Shown: positions 23,278 through 35,599 of the stretch, in pieces
Position numbering within the stretch: the stretch's first letter is position 1
Layout: each line of letters begins with the position of its first letter
DNA from: Parasponia andersonii
Taxonomy: Eukaryota > Streptophyta > Magnoliopsida > Rosales > Cannabaceae
Assembly (NCBI GenBank): GCA_002914805.1
Contig: JXTB01000002.1
Span: 2,752,780-2,816,779, forward strand
Direction of reading: 5' to 3'
Length of the DNA: 64,000 nt
Notes under the pieces: model-generated
What the model was told of the DNA's origin: nothing
Seen by the model: only the letters and a program-made list of their open reading frames with translations
Database searches by the model: none
Made by a program: the position numbers and the translations under genes

Positions 23278-23475
23278 CAATTTCACAAACGGTCCACCAC
23301 TATCAGTATTCAGTACAACCTTCTTAGTGGGAATTCAGACTCTTATTCTTCATCATCTTCTTATAAGTCCTTCTGGGCATGCCATTAAAGTCTCATTCTT
23401 TACTGGGTTTTTGTCCATTTGAGCTCTAGTTCAGGTTTCGAAGCTGTTCAGATTAGTTGTCTCTATGTTCTGTTA

Positions 23476-26400
23476 ATGGCGCTTTGTACATTATCATTTC
23501 CTGCCCATATTAGCCGGGCAACAACAACAGCAGCTTCAGATACTCACAAGTCTGGCTCATTCTCTTCTCTGTTTTCTTGGGGAACAGATCTGTTGGGGAA
23601 ATCTCAATACAAGTTCAATCAGGTTTTGTGTGAATGTTTATGTTTGTTAAGCCATGAAAATGATGTTCATTTAGTGTATGAAAGAATACCCGTGTTGTGG
23701 AATTGAGTTAGGAGTACTGACTTTTGTCCATTTGTGGATTTGAGTTTTATATCTCTTGTTTTGGTATTTGCTTTGAGTTTTGAATAATGTTATCTGGGTT
23801 TGCTATATTTTTTTCTTCATATAAAAAAAAGTTACTGAAAGTCATGGTTTTTTTGTTTGGATTTGGCTTACAGGTCAGGAAAAGGCTAGGTGGGGTTTAT
23901 GCATCACTGTCAGAAACCGGAGAGTACCACTCACAGAGACCACCAACTCCTCTTTTGGACACCATAAATTATCCAATTCACATGAAAAATCTCTCTGTAA
24001 AGGTACATATCTGAAGCCTTAAAGGCCTATTTTTATTCCTCATCTTACATCAGGAAAAGCTTTATATCTTTGCATAGTTTGTAAGCGATTCTAGTCGACA
24101 ATCAGAAGCTTAATATCCATGCACAAGAATTTTTTACCAATCTTCTTATTCTAAGTTCAGGAGCTTAAACAACTAGCTGATGAACTGCGGTCCGATGTCA
24201 TCTTCAACGTTTCTAAAACCGGTGGTCACCTTGGCTCAAGCCTTGGTGTCGTTGAGCTTACTGTGGCACTTCATTATGTCTTCAATACTCCTCAAGATAG
24301 GATATTATGGGATGTTGGTCATCAGGTTTCAATCTCACCCTCCTTCGTTCTTTTGAACGAGCAAAACAAAAGAAAAATATCGACTGGTTTGGTGTTTTAT
24401 GTTAGTGACTTTATACTAATTTTGCAGTCTTACCCTCATAAAATTTTGACTGGAAGAAGAGATAAGATGCACACCATGAGGCAGACGAATGGGTTATCAG
24501 GATTCACTAAGCGGTCTGAGAGTGAACATGATTGCTTTGGGACTGGTCATAGTTCTACCACTATCTCGGCAGGCTTAGGTAATTCCATGATCTCTTCCAA
24601 GAGTAAGAGACTTTTAAGTTGATTTCACTCTTCGAGGTTACATTGAATTTAGATGAGAATGGTATCAAATCTGAAAAATATCAACCTAACACATTTCCAC
24701 TAGTAGCTATCTGTATCTCATCGTAAGACTCCACTCCGTTGTGACAAAGTAGAAACCGTTGCATTTCTAGCCTATGAGTACATTTAACGATTTTATGATT
24801 CTCGAAAAGGAAGAAAAAGAGCTTTCTCTGGTAATTTATAATGTGTTTGTTCATGGATACCACATGATACACTTGCTTCTTATGGATCTTGCGTTGTGGA
24901 AATTCTTTCTGGCATAGGCATATATAGATTCTATTTCACATTTCTTTTATTCTAGTTATATCTATCATATGTAAATTTTCTTCGTCTTCTTTTAACCTTT
25001 TATGGGCTTACAGGAATGGCTGTTGGGAGAGATCTTAAGGGAAGAAAGAATAACGTAGTTGCCGTAATAGGTGATGGCGCCATGACAGCGGGTCAAGCTT
25101 ATGAAGCCATGAATAATGCTGGGTACCTTGACTCTGACATGATTATTATTCTTAACGACAATAAACAGGTTTCTTTACCTACTGCTACTCTTGATGGGCC
25201 CATAGCACCTGTTGGAGCTTTGAGTAGTGCTCTCAGTAGGTTGCAATCTAACAGGCCCCTCAGGGAATTAAGAGAGGTAGCCAAGGTAAGTAATCAACAG
25301 AATTAAGGATGATAAAATGATTCAACCTTGAGATGACTGAATCTGATCTGATTTTTCTGAACAATATTCTTCCAGGGAGTTACTAAACAAATTGGTGGGA
25401 CGGTACATGAATTGGCTGCAAAAGTTGATGAATATGCCCGTGGAATGATAAGTGGTTCTGGATCAACACTATTTGAAGAGCTTGGACTCTATTATATTGG
25501 TCCGGTCGATGGTCACAACATAGATGATCTTGTTTCCATTCTCAAGGAGGTTACAAGCACCAAAACAACAGGTCCAGTCCTGATCCATTGTGTCACTGAG
25601 AAAGGACGGGGATATCCATATGCAGAGAAAGCTGCTGATAAGTACCATGGTATGTACACAGCTATTGAAACAATTTTTTTGATTGAGATGATGTGAGGAG
25701 CAAAATTGGTAATCTTCAAATGCTATGAAGAAATATAACACTAACAAGGTCTGCATATGCATCATGTCGATATTATTCCATCAAACTAGGAAATAACACT
25801 TCAAATGCTATGTGCCTTGCAGGAGTGGCCAAGTTTGATCCAGCAACTGGAAAGCAATTCAAAGGCAGTTCTAGCATGCAGTCATATACAACTTACTTTG
25901 CAGAGGCTTTGATTGCTGAAGCAGAAGCGGACAAAGATATTGTGGCAATACATGCTGCAATGGGAGGTGGAACGGGCTTGAATCTCTTCCTTCGCCGTTT
26001 TCCAACAAGATGTTTCGATGTTGGGATAGCAGAACAGCATGCTGTTACTTTTGCTGCTGGTCTGGCCTGTGAGGGCCTTAAACCTTTTTGTGCAATTTAC
26101 TCATCTTTCATGCAGCGGGCCTATGATCAGGCAAGTCAACGGCTTCTTCCACTTCCATCGTCCACTTCGAAATTTCATATGGTGCTACCCTTTGGTAGTC
26201 AGAACATTAATGAATTGGTACATATGTCAAAATAATTTTGGGTCTATGCCACAGGTAGTACATGATGTTGATTTGCAGAAGTTGCCAGTGAGATTTGCAA
26301 TGGACAGAGCTGGACTTGTTGGGGCTGATGGTCCCACACATTGTGGCTCTTTTGATGTAACTTTCATGGCATGCCTACCTAACATGGTGGTGATGGCTCC

Positions 26401-27243
26401 TTCCGATGAGGCAGAGCTCTTCCACATGGTTGCTACTGCTGCTGCCATAGATGACCGGCCAAGTTGCTTCCGGTACCCCAGAGGAAATGGAATCGGTATT
26501 TCACTTCCACCAGGGAATAAAGGCATCCCTCTTGAGGTAGCTTTCCCTTAATCAGGTGCTATATAGTCTTGAAATGTATCTTCTCAATATTTGTAAAATT
26601 TACTGATGCTTTGTAAAACTTCCAACCAGGTTGGTAAAGGCAGGATATTGATTGAAGGGGAGAGAGTAGCACTTTTAGGCTACGGATCAGCAGTTCAGAG
26701 TTGTTTGGCTGCTGCATCTCTAGTAGAACCCGATGGTTTGCGACTAACGGTTGCTGATGCACGCTTTTGCAAGCCTTTGGACCACGCCCTCATTCGCAAC
26801 CTCGTGAAAAATCACGAGGTTTTGATTACAGTCGAAGAAGGATCTATTGGAGGTTTTGGATCTCATGTTGCTCAGTTTATGGCCCTTGATGGCCTTCTTG
26901 ATGGAAAAACAAAGGTACAAGTCTACCTTAACACTCGAAACAATTTGAACTTTTCCTAGTTACTGGCCTTTTTCATTGAATCCCATAATAGTTTTGGCTG
27001 TCATTGAACTATAAGCATATTTAATAATATTACACTAATCACTGTACTCAACTACTGAAATTACTCACTTTCATTCCTAAATCAACAATGCAGTGGAGAC
27101 CACTGGTTCTTCCTGATCGATACATTGACCATGGTTCACCTGCCGATCAACTGGCCGAAGCGGGGCTGACACCTTCTCACATTGCAGCAACAGTTTTCAA
27201 TATACTAGGACAAACAAGAGAGGCTCTAAAGATTATGACATGA
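23476..27243 (+). CDS. DXS: 1-deoxy-D-xylulose-5-phosphate synthase, class I, plastid
   Basis: Condenses pyruvate with glyceraldehyde-3-phosphate (TPP-dependent, releasing CO2) to form DXP, the entry step of the plastid MEP pathway. Ten coding exons: 23476-23622, 23874-24002, 24161-24325, 24428-24578, 25014-25285, 25376-25649, 25823-26130, 26255-26536, 26630-26914, 27094-27243. They total 2163 nt, 720 aa, the usual plant length. A Ser/Thr-rich transit peptide starts [13 protein letters not shown]. Key residues: H115 in GGHLGSS, TPP motif GDG 217-219 to NDN 245-247, E450 and H452 in GIAEQHAVT, and DRAG 499-502. The N-terminal [10 protein letters not shown] and the C-terminal [12 protein letters not shown] match class I (CLA1/DXS1-type, photosynthetic) as I know it. 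Intron 7 is GC-AG (CAG|GCAAGT ... CCACAG). The frame upstream of the ATG is open but has no earlier ATG. Confidence 0.97.
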
Positions 27244-29043
27244 TGAATTATGAAACTTATAGCGATCCATTTTTTTTCAACTACATTGTAAAAATATCTA
27301 GATATGTATGATGATCTAGTTTTCATTTGTTTTAAGATAATTAGCATATGGCAATGTAATCCTTCTAGTGTATCAAGCAGCAGTGTCAACTACATGGAAA
27401 GAACAGTGACCAACTGTGGCCTATCAATTCCAAAGTATTAAGATTACTTTGTGAAATATAACGCATACGTGTGTAGAATTATTTAGTTTATTATTTAGAT
27501 GTGATGATTTAGCTTTCATTTGTGTTAGCATAAGGCATAGGGTAACATAAAAGCGTTTCATTGGTCAACTTATGGCCAAGACATGAACTGTTTGATTAAA
27601 ACAGTGATATAGTGATGTAATGAACTCATCACCCATTGATAACATTCTGATCCAAAAATGACGTTCAAATTTGGACTCTTTTTAGTTATATATGACTTAT
27701 TCAGGCCATTCGACTAATGAGAGTATGCCACCTGTATGGTTAGGAGTTTGCCTTCGTTGCATGTCCACCGCCCCTAGAATAGTAGAATGACATCACATTA
27801 ATTTCTCAGTGCTTAATATTATTGCTTGTTCCATTAACTCAACTAATAATCATGCATCTTCATCTCCATTAATACTCAAGTACTTCACCACCCAATTATT
27901 GAGTGGGGCGGTGACCAAATTTTTTTCTTACATTATTAATACGACGTTATGGCTTATGTGTCGTTATATGCGCTTGGTCCCAACTCCCAAGAAAAGGGTA
28001 TGTACCATAAATTGGGACTTTTGGATTAATGTTCAAGAAACTTTGAACACTTTTATTGGGAGATGTTCATCATCATCCAATGCGCTCCGAAGGGAGAAAG
28101 AAAAAGAGTGCAATTTAGTTCGTAGTATTTCGACACGTATTAATAGAAAGGTTTGTTTTCACTTTTAGCCCTCCATATTAGGCTATCAATTCTATATTTT
28201 GGCTGCTCTCAACATGTTCAGACTTGGTACTTGAATAGTTGGACTATCTTAATTTTGACCCCTAAATTTTGAATATTTCATTTTACTGTCTTTTTATTCC
28301 TTAATAAGGTTTGATTACTCGACTCAATAGGTTCAATCAATACACTGATATAGGCGAGATTTTTCACCTTACAAAGTTCAGTGTCCACCCTGAGAGCATA
28401 TGTTCTCATATCATGAGAAGTAGCACACAGAAAATGAAACAAAAGAACCATAATCATTAAATATGATAAAAGTCTAATTCAATCTAAGAATTAATTATGT
28501 AAATTTAAGAAACACTCACAAATAAAGAATACTAATTCAGATACATTAATTAAAAGAAAAAAATGATAGATAAACACAATTCTCAATTTCTCATCCACCA
28601 AAAAATTTACCGACGGGGAGCAATAAAACAATCTTGTTGTTTGTTCTCTCATTTTCTTCTTCTTTTTTTTTTTTTGGTGAGAATATATATAATTCCCATC
28701 CGCTCATTAACATAATAATTCTCACTATATATGTTTAATGTTTCACTTTTAGTACATGTTATTCAAGATTCTAAGATTCAAGAATACGTATAGAGTTAGT
28801 CCTAAGAATATTTGACGTGCATGGGAATCGAAGAATAACATACATGCATGCGCACATAATATGTGCAATACTCTTATTTATACACACAGTACAATCTCGT
28901 AAAATCGTACGCATATATGTATGCAATGGTAAATAGTTTTTATTACGTACTGATCATCCTCATAAAATAAAATATGACAATATGTCAATCCATTTGTGAA
29001 CTCATGATAATTGATCGAACAACATTAACAACATGCAAAAATC
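27244..29043. other. intergenic between DXS and the HMA gene
   Basis: The first 250 bases are probably DXS 3' UTR. An open frame at 27809-28168 is not recognisable as a protein. The rest is AT-rich DNA with no element I can name. 28860-28930 has clustered ATGCA-type repeats (ACATGCATGCGC, GTACGCATATATGTATGCA). Confidence 0.5.
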
Positions 29044-29436
29044 TTACATCACAGAACAAGCATTTGGATCCTCGTCGTTGAACATCATTAACAACATTTC
29101 GGTGTCATTAATACAACAATTATAATCTGCCGTAAGATCAATTCGGTCATGATCATAGTATGAATTATAATTATAACCCATAATATTATCCGCTTGTAAA
29201 TCTCTCTCATTATGTAGGGACCAATCCCCTCCTTGGTGGTTACCACAACTAATCCCAACGGTACCATCTTTTGGTCCCTCCACAATATTATGATCTTTAT
29301 CTTCATTGCCGTTTATGACAATCTCTACTTTCTTTCCTGTCTTCTTTCTCAGTTTCTTCATCACTTTTTGTGGATCAATCTTTCCTGTCACCACTACTTT
29401 GTGGTTGTTCATGTCTGTCGTAAATTTCTCTACCCC

Positions 29437-29481
<45 letters not shown>

Positions 29482-29678
29482 CATTTCAATACAATATTCA
29501 TAATAATAAATAAGAAATAATATTTTAGAAGAAATATATTGGTTTAATGCAAATTGATCAACGTTAAGTATACGTACGTGTTTATTAGATTACCTTTGAT
29601 TTTGGAGATGGTTTTGGCAACGATTCTCTCACATGCATTACAATACATTGAGACTGAGAATTTCGCAACTACTGCCTA

Positions 29679-29717
<39 letters not shown>

Positions 29718-29863
29718 TAGACATGCAATTAGAAGAACAATAATTACGAGTTAATAATATTTGTATATGTGAAAATATGACCGAAGGCGATTATTAGTAC
29801 GAGTAGTGTAAAGTTAGGACAGAATCTTACTTTGGCTTGCTCAGAACTTTTCTTCTTTCCCAT
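29044..29863 (-). CDS. heavy-metal-associated isoprenylated plant protein (HIPP-type)
   Basis: Probable HIPP, a plant metallochaperone-like protein held at membranes by a lipid anchor. Minus-strand exons: 29863-29831, 29675-29594, 29435-29044 (507 nt, 168 aa). The HMA domain is at about 13-75 with the metal-binding MYCNAC (residues 21-26) and a VEKFTTDMNNHKVVVTG strand-loop-strand. The tail is Asp/Asn/Tyr-rich and ends CSVM, a CaaX box whose final Met favours farnesylation. The first exon (11 codons, MGKKKSSEQAK) ends at K|GTAAGA. Splicing restores the phase at each junction, which supports the model. Intron 2 ends in a long TG repeat. Short HIPPs of this layout are usually induced by stress or metals; nothing in the sequence shows the regulation here. 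Confidence 0.9.
29442..29480. repeat. (CA)n microsatellite at a splice acceptor
   Basis: About 19 CA units, read as TG on the transcribed strand of the HIPP-type gene. The run stops six bases before the AG that ends intron 2 (TATATAG), so it takes the place of a pyrimidine tract. The intron is only 158 nt long. Confidence 0.9.
29683..29716. repeat. (TA)n microsatellite in HIPP intron 1
   Basis: A TA run of about 34 bp lies just upstream (minus sense) of the exon 2 acceptor TTGTTTAG, inside intron 1 of the HIPP-type gene. No MITE ends flank it. Confidence 0.85.
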
Positions 29864-32369
29864 TGAGTCTCTATTCGATGATCATGGCGCTAAATATGAC
29901 AAACGACAATGCATGATTTAGTAATAAGAGATTAATTTAACCATTAATTAGTAATTTGCAATTGGATGGGGCAGTTTCGTGTTCTCTCTCTCTTTTTAAT
30001 AGCGGTTATGGAATTGGTTATAATTACGAGGAGCCACCTATAACTTATATATTTATTTATTTAACTCAATAAAATATATATATATATATTTATTTATTTA
30101 TTGATTTTGATTGTATTTGTTCATTTTAAGGATAAAACAACCCATTTTCGGAGCAATTGTAATGACACCGGTTAGAATGACTAAGCAATTCATTCACTTA
30201 ATTTCTCTCTTAAAAAAAAAAAGTATTTGTTTCTTGTTTTTTTTACCTGGGTGAAAAAAAAAGTCTTCGTAACAATATCAAAGAAAATGACAGCATACTT
30301 GACGACAATGACTAAATAAAAAAATAAAATAAAATAAAAAAGCGACACTAAAAATATAGCGACAAATTTTCATACAAACGACATCTGTCAACACGTAAAA
30401 AAGTTAACAAACGACAACATATGAGGAAAACGACAATTAAAAATACCACATAAAACGACAATATGCTGGACGAATCAACATCACAGTAAACGACAATGGG
30501 AGTATAAAAGAAAGGATACTACAAGGACGGAGCTACGAATTTTCGTCAGCGGTTTAAACTCTTAACACAAAATTAAAAAAATTTAATAACTACTTTATAC
30601 TAGTAAAATAATAGAAAAAATTTAATAATTAGTAAAATTAAAAAGTTAAAAATTTCATATTTGAAGAATGTTATTTGATAATAAAGTATGATAAATTCGT
30701 TATTAAGGCATTGAAGATTCCTAATAAAAAAATTTGAAGATATATATTAGACCGTTGATCATTTATTAGATTGTGTACTCAATTTTTAACAAGATTTATA
30801 GAAGAAAATAGCAACTAATAAAATTAATATAAAGTTATATTTTTATCGTACTAACCATTTGATTTACAAGATCATCAATATTTTTTTAATCCAAAAAAAC
30901 TACTCAAACATGTTTAATGGAGAAAAAATGAGGAGAAATTGAAGTGATTCCACTTTTTAGCTCTGACAATTAATTTTTCTTTTTAATTTTATTTATAAAT
31001 TAGTTAAATTTGGGGCATGAGATGAGAGTGGTCCATATGAATCTGTGACTGTTATAGTTTTTTTCGACTTGACTAAATTTGGAAAAAACTATTTAAAAAA
31101 GAGTCAATTTAATTTTTAAAATAGAAAAACATACAATTTAAATTAGCATGTGGAAATTAGTTATTATACATTTGTGGGACTAACATTTTCTGTGTAAGGA
31201 CTTATAGGTTTAATTATAAACTTTTTTTCCTTATAGTAGTATATTGTACATATATGTATTTTTTTTTTAGGTTTTGGACACTTTTACCTATGTTTTCATA
31301 AAGAATATCAAAAATATGATCTCCAAAAAAGAATTAAAATTTTGTACGACCTAAAAAAAGAATTAAAATTTTATACGACCTAAAGTGTTATTTTTTAAAA
31401 TATTAGATCTGGAAGATGCAATGGCATTTTATGTAAATAAAGTAATCTTTATAAAACACCATTATATAAAAGTGTTTTACCAAAATTGACTAAAATATTT
31501 ATTGGTTCAGTGATTTCCTTGCTCCACTTAGGGTCCCTTTTCTTCGAGGCAAACGTTCAAACCATTATAGTCTCATATTTTAGTCTTTTATATCGTTTTT
31601 GTTTCCCGTTTTTCTTTTATTCTTTTTTTCGTTTTTTTTTTCTTTTACTATTTTAATTATTTATCCTTTTTTATTTGGTCTATTTTTATTTTATTTAATT
31701 CTTTTATTTCAATTTTATCTTTTACATTTTTTTGGTTATTTCTTCATTTTATTATTTCTTCTTAATGTTTTTATTTCTTATTTTAAATTATTTTTTCTTG
31801 TTCTTTCTCCTCGTATAAATAGAAAGAACTACTCTTTCTTTTATCACTTAGAGACACGAGACACTATTTATTTTTTATGTAATCTCTAACAAATATAGAA
31901 AATATATATTTTTTCTTTCTTTTTTGATTTTTTAAAAGAAACTGCTATATTATTAATAGCATATTTTTTTTATGTTACTATAGCTTATTGTTACTAGTTA
32001 ATGGTTTCTTTGCATATTGTTATATAATTTCTAAAATTAGTTTCTAGTTTCAAAAAATAATATTACTGTTAAATTAGTTTCAAATTAACAATAAAATTAA
32101 TACTAGAAGCTAAATTTTAGGTCTCAAAGTAGTCAGTAGCCATTGCATTTTTTAAAAATAAACAATTTAATTTTTCAGTAACCAAACTAATTTTTCGTTA
32201 ATAACTAAATTAGTAACCAACTATTAAAATGGTTTCTAGTTACTCATAGAAACCAATTTAGTTTAGTTTTTGGTTTTAAGAAAAGCTAATAACTATTTCT
32301 TAAAAAAAAACTTAACAATTTGATTTCTTGATAACCAGATAATTAAGTTTCTAGTTTTTAGTAATCAAA
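29864..32369. other. gene-free AT-rich region with an AAACGACA motif cluster
   Basis: 30301-30498 has eight or more CGACA motifs, mostly as AAACGACA(A) spaced 15-35 bp, the complement of the cluster at 19641-19805. A smaller set occurs at 34661-34735. 31310-31385 has a direct repeat (AAGAATTAAAATTTTRTACG twice, about 40 bp apart). 31590-31830 is extremely T-rich; its Phe/Leu frame is compositional. 32000-32369 already shows GAAACCAATTTGGTTTC-like words of the satellite that follows. No gene is seen. Confidence 0.55.
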
Positions 32370-33235
32370 TTAACAAAAATTTTCCTGCATGTAAGTAAAT
32401 TATATAGGTTTCTAGGAAACTACATAGGCTTCCAAAAAAACAGTTTGGATTCATTTTAACAGAATGTCCTATATATAAGTAAATCACAAGAAACTACAAA
32501 AATTTACAAGAAACCAATTTGGTTTATTTTTAGCAGAATGTTTTATATATAAGCAAATTACAGGAAACTATAAAAATTTAGCAGAATACCCTGTATATAA
32601 GTAAACCATTTCTAGAAACCAGTTTTTTTTTAACAGAATGTCATGTACATAAGTAAATTACTGGAAACCATTGGGTTTCTTTTTAACAGAATGCTTTGTA
32701 TATAAGTAAATCATAAGAAAATAAAAAGGTTTTAAGAAACTAGTTTTAGTTTATGTGTAGTAGAATATTTTATATATAAGTAAATCACAGAAAATCATAA
32801 AGATTTCTAAAAAATTAGTTTAATTTCCTTTTAGCAGAATGTCATGTATATAAATCACAGGAAACCACAAAGGTTTCTAAAAAGCCAGTTTAATTTCCTT
32901 TTAGCAAAATACTGTAAGTAAGTAAATCACAAGAAACCACAAATATTTTCTGGAAACTAGTTTAGTTTCTTCTTAGTAAAATATCATGTATATAAGTAAG
33001 TCATAGGAAACCACAAAGGTTTTTTGGAAAATAATTTAGTTTCCTTTTAGTAAAATATCATGTATATAAGGAAATCACAAGAAAGCATAAATATTTTTTA
33101 AAAACTAGTTTGGTTTCCTTTTAGCAAAATATTTTACATGTAAGTAAATTAGAGGAAACTATAAAGGTTTTCTGGAAACTAATTTGGTTTCCTTTTAGCA
33201 TAATACCATGGATGTAAGTAAACCAATCTAGTTTC
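32370..33235 (+). repeat. hairpin-rich satellite array 1, about 73-bp unit
   Basis: The landmark RRAATRYYRTGTATATAAG followed by TAAATCACAGGAAACC recurs about 12 times. Anchors lie near 32461, 32530, 32583, 32635, 32687, 32763, 32838, 32907, 32980, 33052, 33126 and 33199. Most steps are 69-76 bp, three are 52-53 bp. Each unit has facing GGAAAC and GTTTCC words (GGAAACTAGTTTGGTTTCC is a near-palindrome), so the RNA or single strand could fold into stacked hairpins. The copies are diverged. Confidence 0.8.
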
Positions 33236-33419
33236 CACTTGCAAACAAATATTATTTTTCTTTTTCTTTGTTATTCTAACATAATTTCTTTTATATTTTT
33301 TTAAAAAGTAAATATTTATTTTTCTTTTTTTTTTTCAAATTTGATTTTTACCTTTTTTATTAAGATAAATAAGATAGTACTTTTTTCTCCTTAATTACTG
33401 TTGGTGACTATATTTGTAA

Positions 33420-33803
33420 CACCAATGGGCTTCATCCAAAAGTACTAGCTTGAAGGTACTTTTGGGCTCATAGGCCATCACTTAAATACCCATCATCTTC
33501 CAAAAACATACCCGATATGGGATTTATGACGTTAAATCTCCCTCTATTAAGGGTCTAGTGTCTTCGCTAGGAGTCCATATTTAATAGCTTACATATAACC
33601 CTTATGGGCAGAGTCCATATTTACCATGATTCTGGCTTGTGGCAACTTTCTAAGGCCTAGACAGGTATGAACTCGGTCGGCTCTGATACCAAATATGGCA
33701 TCATTCAAAAATATTAGCTTGAAGGTATTTTTGGGCTCATAGACTATTTCTTAAATACCAATGATCTTCTTAGAGCATATCCGATGTGGAACTTATGGCG
33801 TTA
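33420..33803 (-). mobile_element. TRIM (miniature LTR retrotransposon)
   Basis: Two direct repeats of about 113 bp (33420-33533 and 33692-33803; shared words include TAGCTTGAAGGTA and TTTTGGGCTCATAG) bracket an internal part of about 158 bp. On the minus strand the right repeat is followed by TGGTATCAGAGC (33680-33691), the standard primer-binding site for initiator Met-tRNA, and the left repeat is preceded by the polypurine AGAGGGAGA. This is the full non-coding skeleton of a TRIM: LTR, PBS, PPT, LTR, without any protein gene. The LTRs differ at many positions, so it is not recent. Confidence 0.75.
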
Positions 33804-35599
33804 CGGTATTAAAAAAATTAGTTAGAAACTAATTTGGTTTCTAGTTTCTACTTCTGAATTAACTATTTGATTATGACAATTACACCAAATAGTTAGAAAT
33901 AATTAGGAAAAATAGTTTCTTGTTTTAAATATTAATTAGTAAATGGTTTTCGGCAACCATATTGGTAACTAGAGAAACTTAAATAGTAGATTAAAAATAG
34001 GGGAAATAAAAGAAAATAAAAGCTTAAAAAATAGTAATAAGGTTCAATGTGAAAAAAAAGAACATAAAACGAGAATCCAAAAAAAGAAAAATAAATAACA
34101 AAAAAAAAGAAAACATGATGAATTTTAAAAGAGAAAATAAAAAATAAAAATAAATAAAGCAAAGAACAAGAAAAAAAGACAAGGTGAATCTCATTGAAAT
34201 TCAATGGTGGATTGAAATTTGAAAGTGGGAAAAAAATCTTTAAAAACAACAAATATTAAAAAAAAGAGTAATAAGGTTCAACAAAAAAAAAAATTTTAAA
34301 AAGAAAAAATGAACAAAAAGAATCAATAAAAGAAAATGTCATAGAATAGAAAAATGAGGACAATAAGATTTGAACCCAGTCCAAGTTATAGCTCTATTAT
34401 TGGCTAAACATTAGACTAGCTTTTAGTTTTAGTTCATTTATATGACTTTACAATTAATAAACTTTTTTTAGGTGTTAGACCGTATAAAATAGAAATATCT
34501 TGGGCCATACTGAGAAGTATTTACATGGGTCAAGTCGTATTTTGTCATTATTTTTTAAAAATCTGTACTTCATGTCATTTTTCTTTTCTTTTCTTTTTCT
34601 TTTTTAAAAAAGTGTAATGGAGGCTTAAGCCCCACTTACCACAACGTGGCTACGTATACTTAAAAAAGGACAACAAAATATTAAGAAAATGACAATATAT
34701 AATGAAAAAAGAGAATTATTTAAAACGACACTAAATTTAAATATCGAGAGTGTGCCACAGTATCTGATAATTGAAAGAAAGGAAAAATAATAGCATAATG
34801 AAAGTGAAAACAAGAAAGGAAAAATAATAGCATAATGAAAGTGAAAACATAAGATGGACTGTATTTCCCAAAATGAAATATATAGGGTTTAGGACAAAAA
34901 TACTTAAGTTTTAAAAAATAATACCATTTATACGACCCAATTTGAGGAATTAATTTCCCCTACAACCTAAACCCAAACAAGGTTTTGAGACGTTTGTATA
35001 TACTTTCAGGTCAAAAAGAATGGTGCCATTTATGTAAATATGATGTTCAATCTTAACGAGCAGATGTTTGTTAGAGCAAGGCGTTCGCAGCTGAACCGAG
35101 CCACATTTGGCCTGGTGGTGGCTCTTACTTGTTTCCACATTAGGGACACAAGTTCAAGTCATAATTATTGCACTTATTTACAATCTTTTACTATCTTTTT
35201 CTTTTAAGTTTTAACTTTACATTTTTTTTTTTTTTTTTTAATTTTCTTTGTTATTCTAACATAATTTTTTTAGAAGTAATAATTTATGTTTCATTTATTT
35301 TTTTAGATAATTCAGACATTACTTTTTTTTCCCTTCTTTTTTTTTCTCCGACTTAGTTACTATCAGCAATTATCTTAGTAAAAATAAGTACATCACATAT
35401 AGTAATTACATAGTTTCTTTGCATTTTGACTTTTGTTCTCAAATGGAAAAATTAAAAAAGTTAGACACTAATTTGGTTTCTCACTTTCTCAACATTTACC
35501 TGAGAAATTAATTTGAATTCTACTCAAAACCAGAAACTGGTTTGGTTTTCACTAGAAATACGAATAAAAACAATTATTATAGATCAAAAACATAGACCA
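33804..35599. other. intergenic between satellite arrays
   Basis: 33820-33960 keeps short satellite words (GAAACTAATTTGGTTTCT). 34000-34360 is A/G-rich filler. A 34-bp direct repeat (AAGGAAAAATAATAGCATAA start) lies at about 34780 and 34815. 35075-35170 resembles a SINE: GGCCTGGTGGTGGCTCTTAC, then CACAAGTTCAAGTCATAA as a B-box-like word, but no target duplication is evident. No gene is seen. Confidence 0.45.

Noticed and set aside
25099..26526. Minus-strand open frames inside DXS
   Set aside because: They are antisense shadows of conserved DXS exons and have no domain of their own.
27809..28168. 119-codon frame downstream of DXS
   Set aside because: No recognisable domain, no splice context, and composition like the surrounding spacer.
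29233..29520. Plus-strand frames with a Thr-His repeat
   Set aside because: They read through the CA microsatellite and antisense to the HIPP-type exon.
31599..31889. 96-codon Phe/Leu-rich frame, apparently a membrane protein
   Set aside because: It is a translation of T-rich low-complexity DNA with no signal of a gene.
33932..34252. 106-codon Phe-rich minus-strand frame
   Set aside because: It is a compositional artefact of A-rich DNA; there is no promoter, splice or domain evidence.
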